Shown here one piece after another: positions 1 to 8,557 of a stretch of DNA of 64,000 nt. Origin of the DNA: Ravibacter sp964559125 (GTDB taxonomy: Bacteria > Bacteroidota > Bacteroidia > Cytophagales > Spirosomataceae). The notes beneath the pieces were generated by a model. That model saw only the letters and a program-made list of their open reading frames with translations. It did not search any database and was not told the DNA's origin. The translations under genes and the position numbers were made by a program. How positions within the stretch are numbered: the first letter of the stretch is position 1; each line of letters opens with the position of its first letter. Location: NCBI GenBank assembly GCA_964559125.1, contig CAZLGW010000004.1:62001-126000 (forward strand), read 5' to 3'.

Positions 1-238
1 CAAATCCACGGAAGCCCTGCAGGAGCTCGATGATGCGATTGCGCTTTACCGTGAGCACGAAATGGTTGACAGGTTCGCACTGCTGCGCCTGTTTATTATT
101 GGTAGATCGGAAGGGGTAAAAGCTTACAAGGAGGCCATTCTTGACTTTATGAGACTTTATCCGGAAAGTAAATATATACCCCGCACAAAAGAGATGCTTG
201 CCGTGGCCGAACAGGCTGCGCTACTACCGGAAAAGTAG
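1..238 (+). CDS. C-terminal end of a TPR-like protein (possible SprE/PorW), 5' end outside window
   Basis: An open frame enters from the left edge and stops at TAG 236-238. The roughly 78 visible residues are helical and charged, with pieces such as EAILDFMRLYPESKYIP that look like the last tetratricopeptide repeats of a Bacteroidota lipoprotein. The next gene, a class A PBP, starts 28 bases later on the same strand, so co-transcription is likely. By inference from the TPR character, the PBP neighbour and the presence of two T9SS cargo proteins in this window, this could be the end of the T9SS lipoprotein SprE/PorW. The fragment is too short to prove that, and any TPR protein would fit what is seen. 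Confidence 0.6.
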   Translation, partial: KSTEALQELDDAIALYREHEMVDRFALLRLFIIGRSEGVKAYKEAILDFMRLYPESKYIPRTKEMLAVAEQAALLPEK

Positions 239-266
239 AAATTGCAGAATTAGCTGATAATCGATT

Positions 267-2558
267 ATGAATGAGTTGCTGCCTGGCAAATACAGACGAA
301 CGATAAAGAATATCTGGAAGTTTGCAATCGGGGGAATTTCTCTCCTTGTACTGTACATCCTTGCCGTAAGATTCAATTTCCTCTGGCTGTTCGGACCTAT
401 GCCCGACCTGGTAACGCTGGAAAACCCGAAATCGGAACTTGCGTCGGAGCTGATTTCCGAAGACAACCAGTCGCTTGGTAAATATTTCTTTGAAAATCGC
501 GCGCCGGTAGAGCACGACCAGGTCTCGCCCAGGCTGATAGAAGCGCTGCTTGCTACGGAAGATGCCCGTTTTATCAAACATTCGGGCATCGACGCCCGGA
601 GCCTGGTAAGAGTAGTAAAGGGAGTTGCCACAGGACAGACCAGCTCCGGAGGAGGCAGTACGCTGACCCAGCAGGTCGCTAAAAACCTGTTCAAAACCCG
701 GACAAAGGAGTACCAGGGGCTGTTGGGAAAGATCCCGGTAGTCAGGACTGTCGTTAACAAAACCAAAGAATGGATCCTTTCCGTCGTACTGGAAAGGAAA
801 TACACCAAAAAAGAGATCATGATGATGTATCTCAATACGGTGTCGTTCGGGAACAATACTTACGGGCTGAAAGTCGCTGCCAAGACCTATTTCAACAAAG
901 ACACCTGGGATATCAATGTCTCCGAGTCGGCACTTTTAGTCGGAATGCTGCAAAATCCTACCTTCTGGAACCCGCTCCGCTTTCCGGACAGGGCCCTCCA
1001 GAGAAGGAATACGGTCCTGGCCCAGATGAATAAGTACGGATTCCTCGATGACGTGGAATTTACCGCATTGAAGGAAAAGCCGCTGGGGATCCGCTTTACA
1101 CTCGAGAGTCATATCACCGGCCCCGCTCCCTACTTCAGGGAAGTGATGAAGTCGGAGCTCAGGGAGTGGCTCGTCAAATACAACGAAGACCACGGCACCT
1201 CCTATGACCTTTACACCAGCGGACTCCGAATCTATACCACAATAGACTCGCGTCTTCAAAAGCACATGGAGGAAGCGCTGTTTACCCACATGAAAGACCA
1301 GCAAAGCAAATTTGCAGAGCACTGGAAAGACAAAAATCCGTGGGTAGACCGCAACGGCAACGAAATAAAGGACTTCCTGGAAAACGCAGTCAGGCGTACT
1401 CCCAACTTCATTTCTCTCAAAAACGGCCTTGGAGAGGCTGAGGCATGGAAGGTCATGAAGACTCCTTACAAAATGAAGGTGTTTACCTATGACGGAGAAA
1501 AGGAGGTAACCATGAGTCCCATAGATTCCATTGCCTATTATAAACGTTTCCTGAGAGCCGGCATGATGTCGATGGATCCTAACAACGGTTATATCAAGGC
1601 CTGGGCGGGGGGCGTGAATTTTAAATACTTTAAATACGACCACGTCAAGCAGGGCAAGCGGCAGCCGGGGTCTACTTTCAAGCCCTTTGTTTACCTGACG
1701 GCGCTCGACAGGGGTATTCTCACCCCGTGTTCGCATGTGATAGATCAGCCGATTTTCTTCGGTCAGTCCGACGGCGTTCCGGGCGGATGGTCGCCTAAAA
1801 ACTCAAACGGGCGTTTTTCATATGCTTCTTTATCCCTCAGACAGGCGCTGGCCAATTCCGTCAACTCGGTATCGGCCTTTATCATCAAGCAGGTGGGGGC
1901 AAATTCAGTGGTAGACTACGCGCACAAAGTAGGCATCACCAGCCCGCTGGAAGCCAAGCCTTCTCTCTGCCTGGGTATCAGCGACGTTTCGGTATATGAA
2001 ATGGTAGGGGCCTACTCCACTTTCGCCAACGGGGGCAATCACACTACCCCTCTGGCCGTCTTAAGGATAGAAGACCGGTACGGTAACCTCCTGCAGGAGT
2101 TTTTCCCGAAAACCAACCAGCAGATAAGCGCGAATATGGCTTACAATATGCTTTATCTCATGCGTGGAGCAGTAGAAGGCGGTACATCGCAAAGCCTCGG
2201 ACGGTTCGGTGTGACTGCGGGGAACGAGATCGCTGCCAAAACAGGGACGACCCAAAACCAGTCGGACGGATGGTTCATGGGGATAACCCAAAACCTGGTA
2301 ACCGGTGTATGGGTAGGCGGCGAAGACCGCAGTATCCATTTTCGCTCTCTCGCTTTGGGACAGGGCGCCCGCACTGCTCTCCCTGCCTGGGGGATGTATA
2401 TGCAAAAAGTGTATGCAGACCCACTGCTGACAAGCTATGGCAAGGCGCCGTTCCGCAAGCCCGAGAACTTCTTCCTGGATTGCGGCGGAGAGGATTACAG
2501 CGGAGAAGACACTTATATCCCGACTATTCGCTCCGAAGACGAGGGGCTGCACTTCTAA
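267..2558 (+). CDS. mrcA: Penicillin-binding protein 1A, bifunctional transglycosylase/transpeptidase
   Basis: Class A PBP of 763 residues that polymerises and cross-links peptidoglycan at the outer face of the inner membrane. A short cytoplasmic N-terminus and one membrane segment (about residues 20-42) precede the GT51 domain, which shows EDARFIKHSGID with the catalytic glutamate, SSGGGSTLTQQVAKNLF, and the RKYTKKEIMMMYLNTVSFGN block. The transpeptidase domain follows with all three motifs: SxxK as STFK at residues 469-472, SVNS as the SxN motif, and KTGT at 658-661. Length and domain order are normal for the family. Glycerate kinase follows after 18 bases, so the two may share a transcript although their functions are unrelated. 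Confidence 0.96.
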   Translation: MNELLPGKYRRTIKNIWKFAIGGISLLVLYILAVRFNFLWLFGPMPDLVTLENPKSELASELISEDNQSLGKYFFENRAPVEHDQVSPRLIEALLATEDARFIKHSGIDARSLVRVVKGVATGQTSSGGGSTLTQQVAKNLFKTRTKEYQGLLGKIPVVRTVVNKTKEWILSVVLERKYTKKEIMMMYLNTVSFGNNTYGLKVAAKTYFNKDTWDINVSESALLVGMLQNPTFWNPLRFPDRALQRRNTVLAQMNKYGFLDDVEFTALKEKPLGIRFTLESHITGPAPYFREVMKSELREWLVKYNEDHGTSYDLYTSGLRIYTTIDSRLQKHMEEALFTHMKDQQSKFAEHWKDKNPWVDRNGNEIKDFLENAVRRTPNFISLKNGLGEAEAWKVMKTPYKMKVFTYDGEKEVTMSPIDSIAYYKRFLRAGMMSMDPNNGYIKAWAGGVNFKYFKYDHVKQGKRQPGSTFKPFVYLTALDRGILTPCSHVIDQPIFFGQSDGVPGGWSPKNSNGRFSYASLSLRQALANSVNSVSAFIIKQVGANSVVDYAHKVGITSPLEAKPSLCLGISDVSVYEMVGAYSTFANGGNHTTPLAVLRIEDRYGNLLQEFFPKTNQQISANMAYNMLYLMRGAVEGGTSQSLGRFGVTAGNEIAAKTGTTQNQSDGWFMGITQNLVTGVWVGGEDRSIHFRSLALGQGARTALPAWGMYMQKVYADPLLTSYGKAPFRKPENFFLDCGGEDYSGEDTYIPTIRSEDEGLHF

Positions 2559-2576
2559 AATCCGGCCCCTGAACTG

Positions 2577-3725
2577 ATGATGAACATTCTAATAGCTCCC
2601 GACAAATTCAGGGGCTCGCTGGAGGCCACCGAAGTATGCGATGCCGTGGAAAAAGGTGTTCTGATGGCCTGTCCTTCCGCGTATATCATCAAAACACCGC
2701 TTGCCGACGGCGGCGAAGGGACTGCGGCTATCCTTACAAAAAGTCAGAACGGAAAGTTTATTGAAATAGCGGTGGAAGACCCTCTCGGAAGGGCTACCCC
2801 GGCTGTGTACGGGATTTCGGGCAACGGAAAAACAGCATTTATTGAGATGTCGGCGGCATCGGGTTTACACCTCCTGCAAAAAGATGAGCAGAACCCGCTT
2901 TACACCTCCAGCTACGGAACCGGAGAAATGATCGCCCATGCGTTGGAAACAGGTGTCGACACCATTATCCTGGGCATAGGCGGCAGCGCTACTACCGACG
3001 CAGGAACCGGGATGGCCCGGGCGCTCGGCTTCCGCTTCCTCGACGAGACAGGCAACGAGGTGGTACCAAACGGAGAGAATCTCCATAGCATAAAAAGCAT
3101 TGACGATAGCAGGAAGAACCCACTCCTGGACCCATGCAAAGTGATCGTTGCCTGCGATGTTACGAACCCCCTGTACGGTCCGAACGGGGCTGCTTATGTA
3201 TACGGCCCCCAGAAAGGGGCAGACGAAGCAGGTGTCCGTCTGCTGGATGAAGGCCTGAGGTCGTTTGCGCAGGTAGCCGCCGGTCATTTTGGCAATTCGT
3301 TCGAAAATATACCCGGCGCCGGAGCCGCCGGAGGTGTCGGAGCAGGCGCGGTATGGTTTCTGCGCGCAAGGCTGTACGAAGGGATCCGGATCGTAATGGA
3401 ACAGCTTGAAATTCCCGGGAAAATAAAGGAGATGGACCTGGTCATCACCGGTGAAGGGAAAGCAGATGAACAGACGCTCAGCGGAAAAGTAGTAAAAGGG
3501 CTGGCTTCACTCTGTAAGGAATCCGGTGTCCCGCTGGCGCTTCTCTGCGGTACACTTGCCATTACACCGCAGCAGGCGGAGGAAGCCGGTATTACCTATG
3601 CTGTCTCTGTATTAAATCGCCCCACCGATCTGGAAACCGCCCAGAAAGAAGCTGCGGAAAGAGTTGCAGAAGCAGCCTACTACCTGACGAAGCTGATGCA
3701 TCAAAGCCACTGCGCGCCTTCTTAA
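2577..3725 (+). CDS. glxK: Glycerate 2-kinase (GarK/GlxK family)
   Basis: Cytoplasmic kinase of 382 residues that phosphorylates D-glycerate to 2-phosphoglycerate, linking glycerate and glyoxylate catabolism to lower glycolysis. The family signatures are visible: MNILIAPDKFRGSLEA at the N-terminus, TPLADGGEGT around residue 40, ILGIGGSATTDAGTGMARAL near 130, and a late ITGEGKADEQTLSGKV block. Two adjacent ATG codons (2577 and 2580) could start it. The stop codon shares the palindrome TTAA with the stop of the convergent Nudix gene, a 3-base overlap, so there is no room for a separate terminator between them. Confidence 0.93.
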   Translation: MMNILIAPDKFRGSLEATEVCDAVEKGVLMACPSAYIIKTPLADGGEGTAAILTKSQNGKFIEIAVEDPLGRATPAVYGISGNGKTAFIEMSAASGLHLLQKDEQNPLYTSSYGTGEMIAHALETGVDTIILGIGGSATTDAGTGMARALGFRFLDETGNEVVPNGENLHSIKSIDDSRKNPLLDPCKVIVACDVTNPLYGPNGAAYVYGPQKGADEAGVRLLDEGLRSFAQVAAGHFGNSFENIPGAGAAGGVGAGAVWFLRARLYEGIRIVMEQLEIPGKIKEMDLVITGEGKADEQTLSGKVVKGLASLCKESGVPLALLCGTLAITPQQAEEAGITYAVSVLNRPTDLETAQKEAAERVAEAAYYLTKLMHQSHCAPS

Positions 3726-4438
3726 ACTTTTGCAAAGTTAAGGAATGAATTAAACTGCGAATGGTACTTGTCGGTATCTACCTGGTAATAATACGCCCCC
3801 TTCTTTGAGTGTCCGCGCTGTTTTTCATTGAGCTTCTTCAACAGGCCCGTAGACAAGAATTTCCGGCTGAAATTACGCTTATCGAAAGTAGTGTTGAAAA
3901 TCGCCTCGTAGAGCTTCTGGAGCTGGGGTATCGTGAACTTTTCGGGAAGCAGTTCAAAACCGATCGGATGCTGGGCTGCTTTATAACGCAGCTTTTCAAT
4001 TCCCATCCTGATCATATCTCCGTGATCGAACAAAAGAGTAGGCAGATCGTCGAGCGAAAACCAGCGCGCTTCGAAAGAATCCGAAACCTGCTCATCGTAA
4101 TCCAACACGTTGATCAGGGCAAAGTAAACGACAGATACCGTACGGCTGATCTTATCGCGATCCGGCGCACCGAAAGCGTATAGCTGCTCAAGGTAGATAT
4201 TCTGAAGGCCCGTAAGTTCGGCCAGTATCCGGGAAGCGGCGCTCTCCAGGTCTTCGTCCGGGCGCAGCCACCCTCCCATCAGAGACCAGGTAGTGGCGGT
4301 TTCTTCAATACCTCTCTTTACCAGAAGAATTTTGAGCACTTCCCCGTCAAAACCGAAAATAATAGAATCAAGCGCTACCAGGCATTTGGTCTGAACATCA
4401 TATTGATTTAGCATTCTGGCCTTCTGATTTCCACTCAT
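3722..4438 (-). CDS. Nudix-domain transcriptional regulator (NrtR/AraR-type) with C-terminal winged helix
   Basis: This 238-residue protein has an N-terminal Nudix fold and a C-terminal winged-helix region (about residues 150-238), the layout of NrtR-type and Bacteroides AraR-type sugar or NAD regulators. The Nudix box begins at G56 and keeps G-x5-E-x7-R, but ends RILAELTGL where the catalytic consensus is REUxEExGU, so two metal-binding glutamates are missing. That argues for effector sensing rather than hydrolysis. It lies 38 bases behind an aminotransferase on the same strand, and a six-base inverted repeat (AGGTTA 4463-4468, TAACCT 4480-4485) spans that junction. The effector is not evident; it may control the symporter-aroQ-aminotransferase run upstream. 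M9 is an alternative start. Confidence 0.85.
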   Translation of the reverse strand: MSGNQKARMLNQYDVQTKCLVALDSIIFGFDGEVLKILLVKRGIEETATTWSLMGGWLRPDEDLESAASRILAELTGLQNIYLEQLYAFGAPDRDKISRTVSVVYFALINVLDYDEQVSDSFEARWFSLDDLPTLLFDHGDMIRMGIEKLRYKAAQHPIGFELLPEKFTIPQLQKLYEAIFNTTFDKRNFSRKFLSTGLLKKLNEKQRGHSKKGAYYYQVDTDKYHSQFNSFLNFAKV

Positions 4439-4476
4439 AAATATGATTTTATTACACTAAGGAGGTTAGGTGTCAT

Positions 4477-5541
4477 TTATAACCTGTTTGCCGTCTTAAA
4501 ATCCATCAAACATTCTTTCAGTATATCAAATTCGGCATCTGTTATAGCCGGGAAGTTCGCTATCCGGAAAGTAGTTTCCTTTCTTTCTCCATAACCGTTT
4601 CCCAGTACGATACCTCTTTCAAGAGCAAAGGCCTTTAACCCGGCTACGACGGGTTTTTCCGCTCCTACGGTGATTACGGTTGCCGCCCGACAGCTATCTT
4701 TCTGTACCGGCAGTTCAAAACCGAGACCGGCAAGAAACGCGTAAATACCCGCAGCCCGGCGCGTGAGAGCCCCGGCCGTGACGCCGACAGGTTCCAGCGA
4801 ATCCGTCAGCCGTCCCAGCAGGTAAATTCCCAGGATATTGGGCGTATAGGGCGTCTGGAATTTCCTGAAATTCTCCAGGACGAACTCCAGGCTGTTATAG
4901 TGAGCTCCTTCTCCTATACTTTTTGCCCTTTCGGTTGCGCGCGGCGACAAAACCATAACACCCAGTCCCGACGGAAGTCCGAAACACTTCTGGACGGAAG
5001 CGTACCAGATATCCGCCGACTCCCAGGGTAATACAACACCGGCCATCGATGAAGTGGCATCGACCGCTATCAGCCCCTCGAAAGACGCTCTCAGCAGTGA
5101 CAGAGTGGAATCTGCGATTGCGGTTCCGTTTGAAGTCTCGGTATGTGTCAGGCACAATATATCGTCGCCCGTATCTTCCCGGGGAGCCCACTGCGGCTGT
5201 TCATTCAACTGGTAGGAAATACCTTCCGCCCTGCCGTGTATTTTATGAGCGCATTCCTTCCACTTCTTCCCGAAAGCCCCGTTATAAATATGGTAGCTGG
5301 TACGGGAGGTCAGCGATTGTGCGATAATCTCCCAGCACTCGGTTGCCGATGAAACGAAAACCACCTCGTAGGCTTCGGGAATTATCAGCTTTTCTTTAAG
5401 GCTCTTAATAGTCGCTGAAAGCATCTCCATAAAAGGCCGGCTCCTGTGATTCATGGAAAGGAGCCCTGAATGAAACGCGTCGGCCAGGTAAGTTTCAACC
5501 TGGGGATATAGCCTGGAAGGCCCGGGATAAAAAGTAATCAT
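4477..5541 (-). CDS. Class V PLP-dependent aminotransferase (SerC/alanine-glyoxylate type)
   Basis: Fold-type I aminotransferase of 354 residues. The N-terminus FYPGPSRLYPQV and the early NHRSRPF segment are typical of the phosphoserine/alanine-glyoxylate group. The PLP lysine is K185 in ASVQKCFGLPSGLG, preceded by D161 in AVDATSS, which should bind the pyridine nitrogen. It is related to SerC but the substrate cannot be fixed from sequence. It overlaps aroQ upstream by four bases (ATGA-type junction), which implies translational coupling, and is followed by the Nudix regulator. The nearby glycerate kinase hints at serine/glyoxylate/glycerate chemistry, which is only an inference from context. 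Confidence 0.88.
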   Translation of the reverse strand: MITFYPGPSRLYPQVETYLADAFHSGLLSMNHRSRPFMEMLSATIKSLKEKLIIPEAYEVVFVSSATECWEIIAQSLTSRTSYHIYNGAFGKKWKECAHKIHGRAEGISYQLNEQPQWAPREDTGDDILCLTHTETSNGTAIADSTLSLLRASFEGLIAVDATSSMAGVVLPWESADIWYASVQKCFGLPSGLGVMVLSPRATERAKSIGEGAHYNSLEFVLENFRKFQTPYTPNILGIYLLGRLTDSLEPVGVTAGALTRRAAGIYAFLAGLGFELPVQKDSCRAATVITVGAEKPVVAGLKAFALERGIVLGNGYGERKETTFRIANFPAITDAEFDILKECLMDFKTANRL

Positions 5542-5993
5542 GCCTTACTGGTCGAATCCTGCCCGGGAAGCCCCAGTAAAAACCTGACGGCAAGCTCATA
5601 TCCATGTAAACCCAGCCCGCAGATCATCCCTTTGCAGACAGGCGAAAGATAGCTGTGGTGCCGGAAGGCTTCACGCGCATGGATATTGGAAATATGGACT
5701 TCTACGGCAGGAGCCGTTACGGCCGACAGCGCATCGGCCAGGGCAACGGATGTGTGGGTGTATGCTCCGGCATTAATGACAATCCCGTCATAAATAAAGC
5801 CGACTTCATGAATTTTATCTATAAGGTCTCCTTCATGATTGGATTGGAAATAGAACAGGGACGCTTCGGCAAACAATCCCGAAAGCTGGTTGAAATAGTC
5901 CTCGAATCCTTTATTTCCATAAATTTCCGGCTGCCGCCTTCCCAATAAATTGAGGTTTGGCCCGTTTATGATCAGAATCTGTCGCTTGGTCAC
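5538..5993 (-). CDS. aroQ: Type II 3-dehydroquinate dehydratase
   Basis: Small dodecameric-type enzyme of 151 residues that dehydrates 3-dehydroquinate to 3-dehydroshikimate in the shikimate pathway. It shows the complete family signature: INGPNLNLLGRRQPEIYG near the N-terminus with the catalytic arginine and tyrosine, QSNHEGDLIDKI, NAGAYTHTSVALADAL, and EVHISNIHAREAFRHHS with the active-site histidine. The length is normal. It sits 61 bases downstream of a sodium symporter and overlaps the aminotransferase start by four bases, so the three probably form one operon. Confidence 0.97.
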   Translation of the reverse strand: MTKRQILIINGPNLNLLGRRQPEIYGNKGFEDYFNQLSGLFAEASLFYFQSNHEGDLIDKIHEVGFIYDGIVINAGAYTHTSVALADALSAVTAPAVEVHISNIHAREAFRHHSYLSPVCKGMICGLGLHGYELAVRFLLGLPGQDSTSKA

Positions 5994-6054
5994 GTCTTAA
6001 ATACTTTATTCAGGCTCCTAAATTGCATTTTTTACATTAAAGATCATAGCTCTT

Positions 6055-7446
6055 TCAAGGAGTTCTTCTCCGGCGCTTTTGAGAAAATCCGGAAGCGTAG
6101 CTACCTGCAGCCATTCCCAGAACGGAAGCGGCAAGGCCAAACAGGATAGCCGGGTAGCCGGTCTCCATCATCACGCATAAAAGCCAGGTCCCCAATCCCA
6201 GGGCCATCGAAAGGAGACATCCTGCAAGGCTGGCTTTTTTCCAGTACAATCCTGCACTAAGCGGAATAAACAGCGTGACAAGGCTGAAGGCGGAAGATTC
6301 AGCCACAAGCTCGAAAATACTCTCCCTTCCGGATGCCATCATAACGGCGACGAAGGCTATCACGACAATGCACAGGCGGATTACTTTCAAAAGCTCCCGG
6401 TCGGTCGTAGCCGGCCTGAAAAACCTGTATATATTTTCACCCATCACTGTCGCCGGCGCCATGATGGCGCTGCTGGTTGTGCTCAGTATGGCCGATAACA
6501 GGGCTCCCAGGAAAAGTATCTGCACCGGCGTAGACATGTGGCGCATCACCATGTCGGGGATCATCATTTGTCCGTCTACCTGGGAATCGGGATAGAGAAA
6601 CCGTGCACAGAGCGCAATATAAAGAGGAATTAAAGCTACCGACAGGTACATAACGGCCGACAACAGGCAGGCTTTCACCGAGGTGTCGGCATCGCGGGCG
6701 GACATTACCCGCTGAAAGACATCCTGCTGAGGGATCGATCCCAGACCGATCGTGATCCACGCTGCTATGTATTTCGACCAGTCCATAAAGTTCGACTCCG
6801 GAAGAAATTTAAAGAAGCCTGCGGGTGTACTCGCTGCAAGCGGGGCTATTCCGCCTGTCTTGACATACATAACTCCCCCCACTATAGCCAACCCGCCTAT
6901 GATCAGGATGGTCTGAAAGAAATCTGTGATGGAGATCGACCACATACCGCCCCAGATGGTATAAGTCACGACCAACGCGGTGCTGACCAGCATCGATCCG
7001 GCGAGCGGCCACCCCAACACAAGCTTCATGACGGTACCCATGGCAAGCAGTTGAGCGGCTATCCAGCTGATATAGGAAGGAACAATCAATACTGCCGACC
7101 ATATTTCGGCTCTTTTTCCGTAACGGTACCGGAAATAGTCGCAGAAAGTCAGGATACCCAGCTTATAAAAATGCCGGGCGAAGAAAAACCCTACCAGGAA
7201 TAAACACAATGCCGCCCCGAACGGATCTTCTATCACGCCCAGTACTCCGTGTTTCAGAAACTCGGCCGGTGCTCCCAGGATACTCTCGGCCCCGAACCAG
7301 GTGGCAAAGGTGGCGGATGCAGCCAGGACCAGCGGCAGCTTCTGGCCGGCCAGCACGAAGTCTTTCGTGTTGTTTACGAAACGGGAGGCCCACAGGCCAA
7401 TCCCCAGATTAATCAGCATATAGCCGGCGATTGCGAATCCGAGCAT
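6055..7446 (-). CDS. Sodium:solute symporter (SSS family)
   Basis: Inner-membrane secondary transporter of about 463 residues with roughly 12-13 membrane segments, which couples sodium entry to solute uptake. The SSS pattern is clear in GIGLWASRFVNNTKDFVLAGQ after the first helix, TFATWFGAESILG, and the SSAIMAPATVMGENIYR segment. The open frame reaches back to an ATG at 7512, but the extra 22 residues do not look like family sequence, and the first helix begins at the methionine of MLGFAIAGYMLINLG, so I start at 7446. It heads the minus-strand run with aroQ, aminotransferase and the Nudix regulator. The substrate is unknown. Confidence 0.88.
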   Translation of the reverse strand: MLGFAIAGYMLINLGIGLWASRFVNNTKDFVLAGQKLPLVLAASATFATWFGAESILGAPAEFLKHGVLGVIEDPFGAALCLFLVGFFFARHFYKLGILTFCDYFRYRYGKRAEIWSAVLIVPSYISWIAAQLLAMGTVMKLVLGWPLAGSMLVSTALVVTYTIWGGMWSISITDFFQTILIIGGLAIVGGVMYVKTGGIAPLAASTPAGFFKFLPESNFMDWSKYIAAWITIGLGSIPQQDVFQRVMSARDADTSVKACLLSAVMYLSVALIPLYIALCARFLYPDSQVDGQMMIPDMVMRHMSTPVQILFLGALLSAILSTTSSAIMAPATVMGENIYRFFRPATTDRELLKVIRLCIVVIAFVAVMMASGRESIFELVAESSAFSLVTLFIPLSAGLYWKKASLAGCLLSMALGLGTWLLCVMMETGYPAILFGLAASVLGMAAGSYASGFSQKRRRRTP

Positions 7447-7556
7447 CTGGTTTTCGTATGAATAAAAGTTTGAGTCCCAAAATAAACAAACTAATCGACA
7501 AGCAAATACCATTACCTTTTTTCCGGGTTTTCAAAACATTTAAATGGATCTCTGCG

Positions 7557-7564
7557 TATCTTTG
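7557..7564 (+). promoter_or_regulatory. Bacteroidota -7 promoter element upstream of pyrB
   Basis: TATCTTTG matches the Bacteroidota -7 consensus TAnnTTTG exactly and ends 20 bases before the pyrB ATG at 7585. That predicts a leader of about 15 bases. No convincing -33 TTG is placed at the usual distance, only a T-rich stretch near 7527-7532. Confidence 0.55.
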
Positions 7565-7584
7565 CCGAGTTTCACTGAACAGGC

Positions 7585-8511
7585 ATGACAAAACTTTCGG
7601 TTAGGCACCTTCTTGGTATCAAAGACGTTTCTGAAAACGATATTCAAACTATTTTAGAAACCGCCACCCAGTTTAAAGAAGTTATTAACCGTCCTATCAA
7701 GAAAGTTCCTTCGCTTCGCGATATTACCATCGCCAACGTCTTTTTTGAAAATTCCACCCGCACAAGGCTGTCTTTCGAGCTGGCTGAAAAGCGCCTGTCT
7801 GCCGATACCATTTCTTTTTCTTCCTCCGGAAGCTCTGTCAAGAAGGGAGAAACACTGCTGGACACAGTCAATAACATCCTGGCGATGAAAGTCGACATGA
7901 TCGTGATGCGTCACAGCAGCCCCGGCGCACCTCATTTCCTGTCGCAGCGAATCAAGGCGAATATCGTGAACGCCGGTGACGGAACGCACGAACACCCGAC
8001 ACAGGGATTGCTGGATGCTTTCTCCATGAAAGAAAACCTGGACGGGGATCTGAAAGGAAAAAAAATTGCGATCATCGGGGACATTACCCACTCCCGGGTT
8101 GCCCTCTCCAATATCTTCTGCCTGCAGAAGCTCGGCGCCGAAGTAATGGTATGCGGCCCGAGCACGCTTATACCCAAGTACATCAGGGACCTGGGCGTAA
8201 AAGTAGATCACGATGTAAATGCGGCCCTCAGGTGGTGCGATGTAGCCAACGTCCTCCGTATCCAGCTCGAGAGGCAGCAGCTTAAGTATTTTCCCTCACT
8301 TCGCGAGTATTCTCTCTATTACGGCATCACGAAAAAGATGCTCGACGACCTGGACAGAAAGATTGTGCTGATGCACCCGGGCCCTATCAACCGCGGCGTC
8401 GAACTTGCTTCCGATGCCGCCGACTCCGGGCATTCGATCATCCTCGACCAGGTAGAAAACGGGGTAGCTGTAAGAATGGCGGTGCTATATCTCCTGGCGC
8501 AGCAGAATTAG
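7585..8511 (+). CDS. pyrB: Aspartate carbamoyltransferase catalytic subunit
   Basis: Enzyme of 308 residues that joins carbamoyl phosphate and aspartate in the first committed step of pyrimidine synthesis, in the cytoplasm. The carbamoyl-phosphate motif FFENSTRTRLSFELAEKRL lies near residue 53, followed by SSVKKGETLLDT, the catalytic HPTQGLLDAF, and the aspartate-domain HPGPINRGVE. The length is normal for the catalytic chain. No regulatory pyrI lies beside it. It is a single-gene unit with its own promoter at 7557 and intrinsic terminator at 8536-8557. The divergent symporter starts about 138 bases away. Confidence 0.97.
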   Translation: MTKLSVRHLLGIKDVSENDIQTILETATQFKEVINRPIKKVPSLRDITIANVFFENSTRTRLSFELAEKRLSADTISFSSSGSSVKKGETLLDTVNNILAMKVDMIVMRHSSPGAPHFLSQRIKANIVNAGDGTHEHPTQGLLDAFSMKENLDGDLKGKKIAIIGDITHSRVALSNIFCLQKLGAEVMVCGPSTLIPKYIRDLGVKVDHDVNAALRWCDVANVLRIQLERQQLKYFPSLREYSLYYGITKKMLDDLDRKIVLMHPGPINRGVELASDAADSGHSIILDQVENGVAVRMAVLYLLAQQN

Positions 8512-8526
8512 GGATTTGGTGTGCAC

Positions 8527-8557
8527 GACCTACAGCCGTAGGTCGCTACGGTTTTTT
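8527..8557 (+). terminator. Intrinsic terminator of pyrB with overlapping alternative hairpin
   Basis: A perfect stem CCGTAG (8536-8541), loop GTCG, CTACGG (8546-8551) is followed directly by six T (8552-8557), sixteen or so bases after the pyrB stop. A second perfect stem, GACCTAC (8527-8533) with GTAGGTC (8538-8544), shares its right arm with the first, so the two hairpins are mutually exclusive. The stop codon of the convergent DUF3999 gene (8546-8548) lies inside the structure. Confidence 0.8.

Noticed and set aside
936..1736. Long open frame antisense to PBP1A, and similar long antisense frames over other genes
   Set aside because: They lie opposite genes with complete family motifs, have no recognisable motifs or signals, and are explained by codon bias.
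7447..7512. N-terminal extension of the symporter
   Set aside because: The 22 residues do not resemble family sequence, and the region is close to the divergent pyrB promoter; the methionine at 7446 starts the first membrane helix.
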